Below, one piece after another: positions 1 to 7,971 of a DNA stretch of 32,012 nt. Where the stretch lies: contig PBZS01000094.1 of NCBI GenBank assembly GCA_002730235.1, positions 1-32,012 on the forward strand. The letters are read 5' to 3'. The notes beneath the pieces are model-generated. The model was not told the DNA's origin, ran no database searches, and saw only the letters and a program-made list of their open reading frames with translations. Positions within the stretch are counted from its first letter, which is position 1; the number at the start of each line of letters is the position of its first letter. The DNA comes from Gammaproteobacteria bacterium. GTDB lineage: Bacteria > Pseudomonadota > Gammaproteobacteria > Pseudomonadales > Litorivicinaceae. Position numbers and translations under genes: made by a program.

Positions 1-1216
1 AATCCCTCGCTTCATCAATACCCTCGTCAGACATTTCCAAAATCCAGTGGTGTTCATAATCCTCACGATATTTTTCTAACCTCCCTGGAATTTGATTTGG
101 AAGAAGCCGGCTTATTTTCTGCATAAACTTATCTGAAAAATTCGAAGGTAAAAATTCTATTTTTGCCGCCCATCTATCCAAGAAAATTTTCATATTGAAT
201 AATTTTTGGATGTATTTACTTCCAACGGTATTGATTATAAAAAAATTATCCTTCCCATATTTTTTGGTTACATCATAAACTCGTCGATGAATATATTCTC
301 CAGATACAGGTAGTTGCCTGAAGTTTCCTAAAATCTCTCGCCTCATAGTTTCAAGTAATTGAGTATCGTTTACACCGACATAGAAGACTTTCTTATTCTC
401 TGGACGTTGATATGAATCAACCCTGACCGCAAAAACTGCAATTTTACCTGCGCATCCCGAGGCACCATGCAACCTAGTAGGATCACGATTGAATCTCGAC
501 GGAGTCTGTGCATCTACTTCGCGAACCGCTTTCTTGTACGTGCGATCAGAAGCGAGTTTATTCGTGGCCTTAACGTGTTGTTTTGTATAGCATTTATTTT
601 GAAGAGTTTGGAGGATCTCTTCGGGGCTATCACCCAAGTCAACTTCGAGTTCATTTACAAGCTCGAGCACACCTTCCGCGTTTATCCTGGCATATAAAGC
701 GAGCTCTGTATAAGCTGGACCACGTTGGAGTAACGCCCCTCCGGAATTATTACATACACCGCCAACGATTGAAGCGCCAATACATGAGGATCCTAAAACT
801 GAGTGTGGTTCTCTGCCTTTCTCGTAGAGGGTTTCTTCTAGTTGGAAAAGGGTCGCCCCCGCAAAGGCAATGAATTGTTTCGAGTCGTCAATCAGATGAA
901 TATCATCTATTCGAAGTGTATTTATTATTACTATCAGTCGATCATAGTCCGTGCCGTTAGGTGTAGAGCCTCCGGTTAGCCCTGTATTGGTCGCCTGTAC
1001 TAGAATCGCGAGATCTTCTTCTACGCAGAGTTTCAGGATATCCCACATCTCCAAAAGAGTAGCCGGCCTCACAACAGCTGCTGCTGGGCCTCCACCAAGA
1101 CGCCAGCCTTGAGTAAATGGCCTCATTTTTTTCTCTTCCGTGATTACAAACCGTCGGCCCACAATGGCGTTAAGTTGTTTCCGCAACTCATTTAGTTGGT
1201 CTTCGTGGTTAAACAT
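1..1216 (-). CDS. dld: D-lactate dehydrogenase, quinone-dependent (partial, C-terminus outside window)
   Basis: This is an FAD-dependent, membrane-associated D-lactate:quinone oxidoreductase that oxidises D-lactate to pyruvate. The minus frame is open from an ATG at 1216 to the window edge, about 405 codons; the E. coli Dld family is about 570 residues, so the C-terminal third lies outside. The translation follows E. coli Dld closely: the FAD-binding segments NTGLTGGSTPNG and GSSCIGASIVGG with CNNSGG, then LQRGPAYTEL, ASGCAGKIAVFAVR, and further in PVSGEYIHR and KYGKDNFF. It is divergent from the L-lactate dehydrogenase at 1423, so the two lactate enantiomers are handled side by side. A weak GAGG lies about 12 bases before the ATG. 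The family call is firm from remembered E. coli sequence; quinone use and membrane association are inferred from the family. Confidence 0.93.
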   Translation of the reverse strand, partial: MFNHEDQLNELRKQLNAIVGRRFVITEEKKMRPFTQGWRLGGGPAAAVVRPATLLEMWDILKLCVEEDLAILVQATNTGLTGGSTPNGTDYDRLIVIINTLRIDDIHLIDDSKQFIAFAGATLFQLEETLYEKGREPHSVLGSSCIGASIVGGVCNNSGGALLQRGPAYTELALYARINAEGVLELVNELEVDLGDSPEEILQTLQNKCYTKQHVKATNKLASDRTYKKAVREVDAQTPSRFNRDPTRLHGASGCAGKIAVFAVRVDSYQRPENKKVFYVGVNDTQLLETMRREILGNFRQLPVSGEYIHRRVYDVTKKYGKDNFFIINTVGSKYIQKLFNMKIFLDRWAAKIEFLPSNFSDKFMQKISRLLPNQIPGRLEKYREDYEHHWILEMSDEGIDEARD

Positions 1217-1264
1217 GAATAAATTTGGCCTCGCTACTTGTTAACACCTGTGGTTATACTCTTG

Positions 1265-1283
1265 GTCTGCCTCCAAGGCAGAC
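1265..1283. promoter_or_regulatory. Perfect palindrome between the divergent lactate dehydrogenase genes
   Basis: GTCTGCCT and AGGCAGAC form an 8-base perfect inverted repeat with a 3-base centre. It sits in the 206-base gap between the divergent dld and lldD starts. Its position fits a two-sided operator, but it could also be a hairpin in the dld leader. A TTGACA at 1319-1324 could be a -35 box for lldD, but no convincing -10 follows at normal spacing. I see no copy of the GntR-type LldR operator known from enterobacteria. Confidence 0.35.
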
Positions 1284-1422
1284 GATTAACATTGCATTCC
1301 CAACCGCAGAAACATCGTCTTGACAGTAAGCTGGGCATCACACAGCCATCTAGATAAATACGCGTCGGTGAGTCTTTTGGATTGTATTACCCTACCTTAA
1401 CTGGCTGGAGATTTAGTTTATT

Positions 1423-2571
1423 ATGAGTTTAGAGAGTTGTCACAATTTTAAAGATTTTAGAAAGTTAGCAAAACGACGGTTACCCGCCCCTGTATTTCAT
1501 TACATAGATGGAGCCGCGGATGACGAGCTTACGAAAGCCAGAAACACTTCGGCGTTCGATGACGTCGACCTCGTCCCAAACGTACTGGCTGGTGTTGAAG
1601 ATGTAGATTTATCAACAACGTTGTTTGGGAAAAAGTTGAGTATGCCTCTCTACTGCTCACCAGTAGCCATCCAGCGCCTATTTCACCACGAAGGCGAACG
1701 AGCCGTCGCAAAGGCAGCAGCAAAACACGAAACCATGTTTGGTATATCGTCGTTATCCACCGTGAGTGTGGAGGAAATAGAGAAACTCGTGGATACACCT
1801 AAGATGTTTCAATTTTACTTCCATAAAGACCGTGGACTTAATGACAATCTTTTGGAGAGAGCGAAGGCAGCAAAGTTTGATGTTTTAGCGCTCACCGTTG
1901 ATACAATTACGGGAGGCAATCGGGAGCGTGATTTAAGGACTGGATTTACTATCCCACCCAGACTTACATTCGCTAGCATGCTGAGTTTTGCTACCCATCC
2001 AATGTGGGGTATTAATTATTTAACGAAACCGAAATTTAGACTGCCTCATTTGGAGGAGTATGTTTCTGAGGGCACAAATGTGAATACATCTATAGGACAG
2101 TATTTTTCGACCATGCTTGATCAGTCGATGAATTGGAATGACGCAGAACGCCTGTGCGCAAAGTGGGGTGGTCATTTTGCATTGAAAGGGATAATGAGTG
2201 TCGATGACGCAAAGAAAGCAGTTGATATCGGTTGTTCAGGTATAATGGTGTCCAATCACGGTGGGCGTCAGCTTGACGGAGGGCGTGCTCCGTTTGATCA
2301 ACTCGCCGAGATTGTTGATGCGGTTGGCGATAAAGTTGAGGTAATTTGTGAAGGGGGCATTCAGCGAGGCACTCACGTACTCAAAGCTCTGTCTATTGGC
2401 GCGAAAGCATGTGCAGGAGGCAGATTATATTTATATGCTTTAGCAGCAGCCGGGCAGGCGGGCGTCGAACGCGCACTCAACCAATATAGAAGCGAATTAG
2501 AACGTGACATGAAATTAATGGGTTACAACTCGGTAGATCAACTCCGCAGATCAAATCTTCGATTCCGATAG
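1423..2571 (+). CDS. lldD: FMN-dependent L-lactate dehydrogenase (alpha-hydroxy acid oxidase family)
   Basis: It oxidises L-lactate to pyruvate and passes electrons to the quinone pool. The 382 residues are the usual length for the bacterial LldD and flavocytochrome b2 flavoprotein domain. Visible family features are the N-terminal LPAPVFHYIDGAADDE segment, the FMN-contacting QFYFHKDR and LTVDT strands, and the signature SNHGGRQLDG with the probable catalytic base His279. The C-terminal phosphate-binding region reads GGI-RG then AGGRLYLYAL, slightly different from the common GRPYLYGL. The start is the first ATG, with GGAG about 12 bases upstream. A related alpha-hydroxy acid oxidase (for example glycolate or mandelate type) is possible, but the neighbouring D-lactate enzyme favours lactate. 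It converges with recA. Confidence 0.88.
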   Translation: MSLESCHNFKDFRKLAKRRLPAPVFHYIDGAADDELTKARNTSAFDDVDLVPNVLAGVEDVDLSTTLFGKKLSMPLYCSPVAIQRLFHHEGERAVAKAAAKHETMFGISSLSTVSVEEIEKLVDTPKMFQFYFHKDRGLNDNLLERAKAAKFDVLALTVDTITGGNRERDLRTGFTIPPRLTFASMLSFATHPMWGINYLTKPKFRLPHLEEYVSEGTNVNTSIGQYFSTMLDQSMNWNDAERLCAKWGGHFALKGIMSVDDAKKAVDIGCSGIMVSNHGGRQLDGGRAPFDQLAEIVDAVGDKVEVICEGGIQRGTHVLKALSIGAKACAGGRLYLYALAAAGQAGVERALNQYRSELERDMKLMGYNSVDQLRRSNLRFR

Positions 2572-2595
2572 TTTTTTGATTCTACCGCTTTTAAA

Positions 2596-2625
2596 ATCAA
2601 CGTTTACTAGCCCGTAAACGTTGAT
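2596..2625 (-). terminator. Hairpin between convergent lldD and recA, probable terminator
   Basis: A perfect 12-base inverted repeat (ATCAACGTTTAC / GTAAACGTTGAT) with a 6-base loop lies between the lldD and recA stop codons. Read on the minus strand it is followed by TTTTAAAAG, so it most resembles an intrinsic terminator for recA. Read on the plus strand it is followed by CATTTCAAATT, a weaker U tract, so it may serve lldD too. Confidence 0.6.
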
Positions 2626-2710
2626 CATTTCAAATTAATGAAGCACCTTTGCAGGTTTGTCGCCGGATCAGTTTAAACGTTCACCAATAAACAAAATAAT
2701 TCCAGCTTGC

Positions 2711-3757
2711 TTAATTTTCTTCCGACGGTGATTCCTCAGAGCCCACAGCACGCTCTTCGAGCTCTACTGGTTTGACTAATAAACGGTCACGGAGGGTTGT
2801 CTCGATCTCGTCGGCCATTGCTTGGTTTTCGCCAAAAAACTGCGCAGCATTTGCTTTCCCTTGCCCAATACGTTGTCCGTTATACGAATACCAAGCGCCT
2901 GATTTCTCAATTAGACCTTCCTGTACGCCCAAGTCAAGCAACTCGCCCATGCGGTAAATACCGTGGCCGTACATCACCTGAAACTCGGCTTGACGGAATG
3001 GTGGCGACACCTTGTTCTTCACAACTTTTACACGAGTTTCATTCCCAATTACTTCATCGCCCTGCTTTACACTTCCAATTCGCCGAATATCCAATCGAAC
3101 AGAACTATAGAATTTCAATGCATTACCCCCGGTTGTTGTCTCGGGGTTTCCAAACATAACCCCTATTTTCATCCTTATTTGGTTGATAAAGATGACCAAG
3201 CAATTAGACCGCTTGATATTACCTGTGATTTTGCGGAGGGCTTGGCTCATGAGACGGGCCTGCAGTCCGACATGTGTATCGCCCATGTCGCCCTCAATCT
3301 CGGCCCGAGGAGTCAAAGCCGCAACAGAATCAATCACTAGAATATCAATGCTCCCAGAACGAACGAGCATGTCAGCGATTTCAAGCGCCTGCTCACCAGT
3401 ATCCGGCTGGGATACCAGCAAATCATCGACATTAATTCCCAATTTACCGGCATACACAGGGTCAAGTGCGTGTTCAGCGTCGATAAACGCCGCTGTGCCT
3501 CCAGCTTTTTGGCACTCCGCAATCGTCTGCAACGTTAAAGTAGTTTTACCTGATGATTCTGGTCCATAAATCTCAACAATTCGTCCTTTTGGAAGACCGC
3601 CGATCCCCAATGCAATATCGAGCCCTAGTGATCCTGTAGAGATGGCCGGAATCGCCTCACGCGGGGAATCTCCCATGCGCATGACGGCACCTTTGCCAAA
3701 CTGGCGCTCGATCTGACTTAACGCTGCATCAAGCGCTTTACGACGATTGTCATCCAT
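2711..3757 (-). CDS. recA: Recombinase A
   Basis: RecA forms filaments on single-stranded DNA, drives strand exchange and stimulates LexA self-cleavage in the SOS response. The 348 residues match the family length. Visible are the Walker A motif GPESSGKTT (residues 65-73), the Walker B-type strand [18 protein letters not shown], the L1/L2 region with [20 protein letters not shown], and an acidic C-terminal tail. The ATG has AGAAGG upstream at good spacing. Its neighbours are unusual: there is no recX downstream (lldD converges instead) and no cinA/pncC upstream; the next minus gene upstream is hda. A LexA-like site lies about 75-90 bases before the start. Confidence 0.98.
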   Translation of the reverse strand: MDDNRRKALDAALSQIERQFGKGAVMRMGDSPREAIPAISTGSLGLDIALGIGGLPKGRIVEIYGPESSGKTTLTLQTIAECQKAGGTAAFIDAEHALDPVYAGKLGINVDDLLVSQPDTGEQALEIADMLVRSGSIDILVIDSVAALTPRAEIEGDMGDTHVGLQARLMSQALRKITGNIKRSNCLVIFINQIRMKIGVMFGNPETTTGGNALKFYSSVRLDIRRIGSVKQGDEVIGNETRVKVVKNKVSPPFRQAEFQVMYGHGIYRMGELLDLGVQEGLIEKSGAWYSYNGQRIGQGKANAAQFFGENQAMADEIETTLRDRLLVKPVELEERAVGSEESPSEEN

Positions 3758-3830
3758 TCAAATACCCTTCTCATGTGTCTGTCATTTAGTCTTAGAGTAA
3801 CCATGTTCAAGCATACTGTCAGCAGAAAAC

Positions 3831-3848
3831 ACTGAAAATAATGTCAGT
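3831..3848 (-). promoter_or_regulatory. LexA (SOS) box-like operator upstream of recA
   Basis: Read on the minus strand the sequence is TACTG, ten bases, CAGTG, which fits the outer TACTG-N10-CAGTA frame of the gammaproteobacterial SOS box. The inner bases differ: CTGA/TCAG instead of CTGT/ACAG, symmetrically in both half-sites. A TATAAA lies just upstream of it, so the site could cover a promoter. Position before recA is the main support; the symmetric mismatch lowers confidence. Confidence 0.4.
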
Positions 3849-3851
3849 ATT

Positions 3852-4544
3852 TTATAGCTGTGGAAACAGAAACTGTTTCAGCCAAGGGATCGTAATTTTT
3901 CGCTGATCTCTCAAGCTTTCCTGATCAATTGAGTGAACCAAATTCATCAGTCGGGATGGATTTCTTGGGAGACGAGGTGCCAAAAATCGCAGTACATCAG
4001 ACGACATTTCAATATCTAAGTTATGCAGATGACAGTGAAACAATTCATTTATCCCTTCATCGTCCAAGCCTTCCAGTGGAAAAATCATGCTCGCATGGGC
4101 GCGGCTTCGCAAATCTGGCAAAGCAAACTGGTAGTCAACATGTGGTGAATACTCCGATACTAGGACCAGTGCATTGCGCTTTCGCTTCCACCAAGAAAAC
4201 AATGCAGACTCGGCTTCTATGTCATTTAGCCAATAATCAATTCGGTCGAGAATAAGACCTTTATCGATATCAAGCCATTCAATTAATTCGGTTGCTCTCG
4301 AAGGGTCGATGTCTCCACAATCGTAGTAACTGCAATCAAAATGCTCAGCGACAAATAACGCTAGATGTGTTTTGCCCACGCCTAGTGGGCCATATATCCA
4401 AAGCTCAGCCGATCGTCCAGTCACCGCGTCACGCATATAATTGAGAATCATGCGATGCTGATCAGTCTCAATCCAACAATCAAAAGAGTAGCCCGCTGGC
4501 CTCGCAAGCTTGAGTATCTCTTGTATTGGTCTGGATCGAGTCAC
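3852..4544 (-). CDS. hda: DnaA regulatory inactivator Hda (DnaA-like AAA+ ATPase)
   Basis: Hda-type proteins stimulate ATP hydrolysis on DnaA at the DNA-loaded beta clamp and so limit re-initiation. The 230 residues match the family. Walker A is GPLGVGKTH (residues 52-60), followed by the Walker B-like LILDRIDYW, the LPDLRSRA segment typical of DnaA/Hda, and a C-terminal QRKITIPWLKQFL that parallels E. coli Hda. The start is a GTG overlapping the DUF2066 stop codon in a GTGA. The N-terminus lacks the short QL-x-LPL clamp-binding motif at which E. coli Hda begins, and reading further upstream in frame does not reveal one. The order hda-DUF2066-purM-purN supports the call. Confidence 0.88.
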   Translation of the reverse strand: MTRSRPIQEILKLARPAGYSFDCWIETDQHRMILNYMRDAVTGRSAELWIYGPLGVGKTHLALFVAEHFDCSYYDCGDIDPSRATELIEWLDIDKGLILDRIDYWLNDIEAESALFSWWKRKRNALVLVSEYSPHVDYQFALPDLRSRAHASMIFPLEGLDDEGINELFHCHLHNLDIEMSSDVLRFLAPRLPRNPSRLMNLVHSIDQESLRDQRKITIPWLKQFLFPQL

Positions 4545-5560
4545 TTGAGCAAATAGACCAGCGGCGAAATAAATTGGAGTGCTGGGAAGGCTGAAACCAA
4601 ATCATCAGTCACACCAAGTGACAAATCCGTTTTCAGAATAATCGTAGCATCATTAGCTCGTATCTCAGTGGCATGAATTGCTAGAGCTTCAGACGCCTCA
4701 ATGTGATCAATTAGTTCCATTAGTCGAATCACTTCTGTGTACTCTACTCGCACAGTCCACTGACCGACCACGTCCTGTATTTGAGGCTGAAATGAAACCG
4801 AAGGTTCCGCGGTTCTGGCTACGACTACTGGACTTTTTCGCACGTCATCAGAAATTGATCTCGCATATTGCATAACTAGGACAATTAGCTCATTCGCGCG
4901 CTGATCAGCGTCAGTGCCAGATAACTCACCCGAACGAAACCCCCCATTCGGCTCAAACAACCAATATTTCATCGACTGGCGCTCTGGTCGATCGCCAACG
5001 ACTAAGACACGCTTGATACCATAACGGGAAGATGCATTATTTACTGCTCCGGCAAATTCTCCCCATATCTCGGCTGGAGACAAAGCCAATGTATCTTCAA
5101 GATCCATCAACGGCCGTTGCATCGGCACACCAAATCGCTTACTCGCGGCCATCAGACGCTCAATAATCCGGTTGGGCTCTTGGCCAATCATTAACCGTTC
5201 TAGTCCTCGCTCCTCTGTCGCCCAAATCAGAAACTCAGGACGTTCAGACTCCCATAATTCAATACCGGCTGTCTCAAGCCTCGTTTTCAAACCATCAACG
5301 TCAATATCAACGACAAAAACATTGTCATCATAACCGTAGGAATTCACCAAGGCCTCAGAAAGGCTAAATAGATCAGGAGCCTCAATGATCATTTGCGACC
5401 GTGGAACACCTGCCATTTTTTCAGCCGCACCGACAATTACTTTTTCGATTGAATTCTCAACATCGAACAGAGAGGGCTCCTCGACGTGAATGCGGTATTC
5501 CAGCGCGGTCACTGCGGTTGGAAGTAAGCATGCAATAATGAAAAGAAATCGAGCAGCCAT
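4541..5560 (-). CDS. DUF2066 family exported protein
   Basis: This is a conserved protein of unknown function that sits between hda and purM in many gammaproteobacteria. I place the start at the ATG at 5560 because the product then begins with a clear signal peptide (MAARFLFIIACLLPTAVTA, likely cleavage after the last Ala). The frame stays open upstream to 5629, but that part has no signal-like sequence. The mature part of about 320 residues has no catalytic motif I can name; it ends in a hydrophobic LQFISPLVYLLK. Its stop overlaps the hda start by 4 bases, so translation is probably coupled. It is divergent from purM, with about 76 bases between the starts. Confidence 0.8.
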   Translation of the reverse strand: MAARFLFIIACLLPTAVTALEYRIHVEEPSLFDVENSIEKVIVGAAEKMAGVPRSQMIIEAPDLFSLSEALVNSYGYDDNVFVVDIDVDGLKTRLETAGIELWESERPEFLIWATEERGLERLMIGQEPNRIIERLMAASKRFGVPMQRPLMDLEDTLALSPAEIWGEFAGAVNNASSRYGIKRVLVVGDRPERQSMKYWLFEPNGGFRSGELSGTDADQRANELIVLVMQYARSISDDVRKSPVVVARTAEPSVSFQPQIQDVVGQWTVRVEYTEVIRLMELIDHIEASEALAIHATEIRANDATIILKTDLSLGVTDDLVSAFPALQFISPLVYLLK

Positions 5561-5636
5561 GGGACCCCACATTGGTTCTGTTGTCTCGGCAGATGATACA
5601 CTTCCCGAACCATTTACGCAGGAAGCCATGAAGTCA

Positions 5637-6692
5637 ATGACTCACAATCATCAGAAAGGTCTCACATACCGAGACGCTGGTGTCGATATTAATGCGGGCA
5701 ACGCACTCATCGAACGCATCAAACCACACGCAAAAAGAACGGCCCGTAAAGAATCATCAGGGCCCCTCGGTGGGTTCGGGGCATTTTTTAAAATTCCTGA
5801 GCGCTATAATAACCCTGTACTGGTATCAGGTACCGATGGCGTTGGTACTAAATTGAAGCTCGCAATCCAGTACCAGCGTCACGGCCAAATTGGTGAAGAT
5901 TTGGTCGCAATGTGCGTCAACGATTTGATTGTGTCCAATGCTGAACCCCTGTTTTTTCTCGATTATTACGCAACCGGGCAACTAGATGTTAACCTCGCTG
6001 AGGAGGTCATAGCCTCAATCGCGAATGGATGTGAACTCGCTGGCTGCGCCCTAGCCGGGGGCGAAACAGCTGAAATGCCAGGTATGTACCAAACAGGTGA
6101 TTATGATCTTGCGGGATTCTGTGTCGGTGTCGCCGAAGAATCAAATATTCTCGACGGAAGCCGCGTGAACGCAGGCGATATTGTCATTGGCCTGCCTTCA
6201 TCTGGGCCACACAGCAATGGCTATTCGCTGATTCGCAAGATGATTACAAACGCCGGTATCGACCCTGTTACCAAAGAACTCGCTAGTGGCGATCTACTTA
6301 TCGATGCAGTCATGAAGCCTACACGCATCTACGTTAAAGCGGTCCTTCAAGCAATGGCAACTGGCTACGTGTCTGGCGCAGTGCATGTAACAGGGGGTGG
6401 GTTCCAAGAAAATCTACCTCGCTCTTTTGGCAGTAACCTCACAGCATCAATTGACCTCGATTCATGGGAACGTCCAGCAGTTTTTAAATGGCTTGAAGCC
6501 CAGGGCGATGTTGGTGCGGAAGAAATGCTTCGTACCTTTAACTGCGGTATTGGTTTTATCTTGTTCTGTCCCCCAGAACACGTGACAAGCCTCACACAGG
6601 TGCTGACAAGAGCCGGTGAATATCCACTCGTTATCGGGGAACTGGTTCAACGTACATCTGACTCAGTTATTTTCTCTGGAGACTTTACTTAA
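5637..6692 (+). CDS. purM: Phosphoribosylformylglycinamidine cyclo-ligase (AIR synthetase)
   Basis: PurM closes the imidazole ring in purine synthesis: FGAM plus ATP gives aminoimidazole ribonucleotide. From the ATG at 5637 the product has 351 residues, close to E. coli PurM at 345. Family hallmarks are LTYRDAGVDINAGN at the N-terminus, the ATP-binding SGTDGVGTKLK, MCVNDLIVSNAEPLFFLDYYA, AGGETAEMPGMY and GLPSSGPHSNGYSLIR. An in-frame ATG at 5628 is also possible; AGGAAG is only about 3 bases from it but 11 from 5637. The frame is open back to 5490, but that part is antisense to the DUF2066 signal peptide and is unlikely to be translated. The stop codon shares one base with the purN start. Confidence 0.97.
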   Translation: MTHNHQKGLTYRDAGVDINAGNALIERIKPHAKRTARKESSGPLGGFGAFFKIPERYNNPVLVSGTDGVGTKLKLAIQYQRHGQIGEDLVAMCVNDLIVSNAEPLFFLDYYATGQLDVNLAEEVIASIANGCELAGCALAGGETAEMPGMYQTGDYDLAGFCVGVAEESNILDGSRVNAGDIVIGLPSSGPHSNGYSLIRKMITNAGIDPVTKELASGDLLIDAVMKPTRIYVKAVLQAMATGYVSGAVHVTGGGFQENLPRSFGSNLTASIDLDSWERPAVFKWLEAQGDVGAEEMLRTFNCGIGFILFCPPEHVTSLTQVLTRAGEYPLVIGELVQRTSDSVIFSGDFT

Positions 6693-7270
6693 TGCGCATC
6701 GTTTGTCTGATATCCGGTGGAGGAACGAATTTACAAGCACTCATCGATTGGCAGGCGAACGACTTGCTTGGGGATGCCAAAATCGTTGCCGTCATCTCTA
6801 ATGCGGCAGCTGCTCCGGGACTTGGGGTAGCAAATAACGCTGCGATACCCACCGGAACGGTATCACACGATGACTTCCCTAATCGATCTGCCTTCGATCA
6901 CGCATTGATAAAGTTGATCAATACCCATGAGCCCGACCTCGTCGTATTAGCGGGTTTCATGCGTATCCTTACCGGTGATTTTGTGGCTCATTACGATGGA
7001 CGTCTAATAAATATACACCCCTCGCTGCTACCTAAATACAAAGGATTGAATACGCATAGGCGTGCCCTCGAAGCTGGAGACAATTATGCTGGCGCCACCG
7101 TGCACTGGGTCACCTCAGAACTCGACGCGGGCGACATAATCCGACAGGTGGAGGTTCCTATCATGCGCGAGGATACGGAAGAAACGCTTAATGCAAGGGT
7201 CCTCGACGCGGAATATACATTGTATCCTTCAGTGATTCGCGATCTCTCTTTAGGGTTAATTAAATGTTGA
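6692..7270 (+). CDS. purN: Phosphoribosylglycinamide formyltransferase (GART), folate-dependent
   Basis: PurN transfers a formyl group from 10-formyl-THF to GAR, the third step of purine synthesis. The 192 residues are typical. Visible are the phosphate loop SGGGTNLQALID, the catalytic set Asn107 and His109 in LINIHPSLLPKYKG, and Asp145 in SELDAGD. It follows purM with a one-base overlap (TAATG) and overlaps the DUF3108 gene by 7 bases, so the three genes are almost certainly one transcript. It consumes one-carbon units of the folate pool that the genes at 17-29 kb are predicted to feed. Confidence 0.97.
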   Translation: MRIVCLISGGGTNLQALIDWQANDLLGDAKIVAVISNAAAAPGLGVANNAAIPTGTVSHDDFPNRSAFDHALIKLINTHEPDLVVLAGFMRILTGDFVAHYDGRLINIHPSLLPKYKGLNTHRRALEAGDNYAGATVHWVTSELDAGDIIRQVEVPIMREDTEETLNARVLDAEYTLYPSVIRDLSLGLIKC

Positions 7271-7956
7271 AAATTTTATTTTTACTGGCTTACTTGGTTT
7301 GTTTGCCTGCCCTTGCACGAGGCTATGAAGCAAAATACGACATGCTGTGGAGCGTAGGCTTGAAGCTAGAGGCTGAGGCAACTGAAACACTAAAAAAAAA
7401 TGGCGACCGCTATCAAATTATCCTCGATGCCAAAGCGAGTATCGGTTCCGCAAACGAAACAACCAATCTGGTTTATATTCCAGAAAGCGGATGGAGACCA
7501 TTGGACTACAGCTACACTCAAAATATCCTCGGTCGTACCACAGGACGTCATTTCCGATTTAACTGGAATACAGGAATTCTCACCTGGTTACACCAACCTG
7601 GGCGAGATGAGGTAACTATCCCAACAAACACACTCGACCCCCTCGGATTTCGGCTACAATTGGCTTTCCTGTTGATGAATGAGAAAAATCTGCCGAATGC
7701 TATTACCCTACTAGAGGGTAACGATATCAAAGCCCGTACTATTCTGGCTGGTGGTCTTGAAGTGTTGGATACTCCTTACGGAAAAATCAAAGCGCAAAAA
7801 TTTGTACTAACGGAAGATAATCCAAGACCAGAAGGTTCATTTGAGTTTTGGCTGGCTCCGTCGCTGGACTATCAACTAGTGAAACTTGAAAAACGGGATA
7901 AAAAGGGGCTCCTTGCACTGACGCTAAAGGCCTTCAAAAAAACGGGGGCGCCGTAA
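7264..7956 (+). CDS. DUF3108 family exported protein
   Basis: This is a conserved protein of unknown function found directly after purN in gammaproteobacteria such as Pseudomonas. The 230 residues begin with a signal peptide (MLKILFLLAYLVCLPALARG), so it is predicted periplasmic. The body reads as beta-rich, with alternating strands such as YEAKYDMLWSVGLKLEAEA and FEFWLAPSLDYQLVKLEK, as expected for the family. No catalytic residues can be named. The start overlaps the purN stop, and a GNAT-type gene begins 16 bases after its stop. Confidence 0.83.
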   Translation: MLKILFLLAYLVCLPALARGYEAKYDMLWSVGLKLEAEATETLKKNGDRYQIILDAKASIGSANETTNLVYIPESGWRPLDYSYTQNILGRTTGRHFRFNWNTGILTWLHQPGRDEVTIPTNTLDPLGFRLQLAFLLMNEKNLPNAITLLEGNDIKARTILAGGLEVLDTPYGKIKAQKFVLTEDNPRPEGSFEFWLAPSLDYQLVKLEKRDKKGLLALTLKAFKKTGAP

Positions 7957-7971
7957 CAACTGAAGGCATAT

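Noticed and set aside
467-873. Two plus-strand open frames of 76 and 96 codons
   Set aside because: They lie antisense to the strongly conserved D-lactate dehydrogenase frame and have no recognisable sequence.
3183-3569. Plus-strand open frame of 128 codons in recA
   Set aside because: Antisense to the conserved recA core; no motif or ribosome site.
5490-5636. Longer start for purM
   Set aside because: The extra residues have no counterpart in PurM and the region is antisense to the DUF2066 signal peptide; AGGAAG fits the ATG at 5637.
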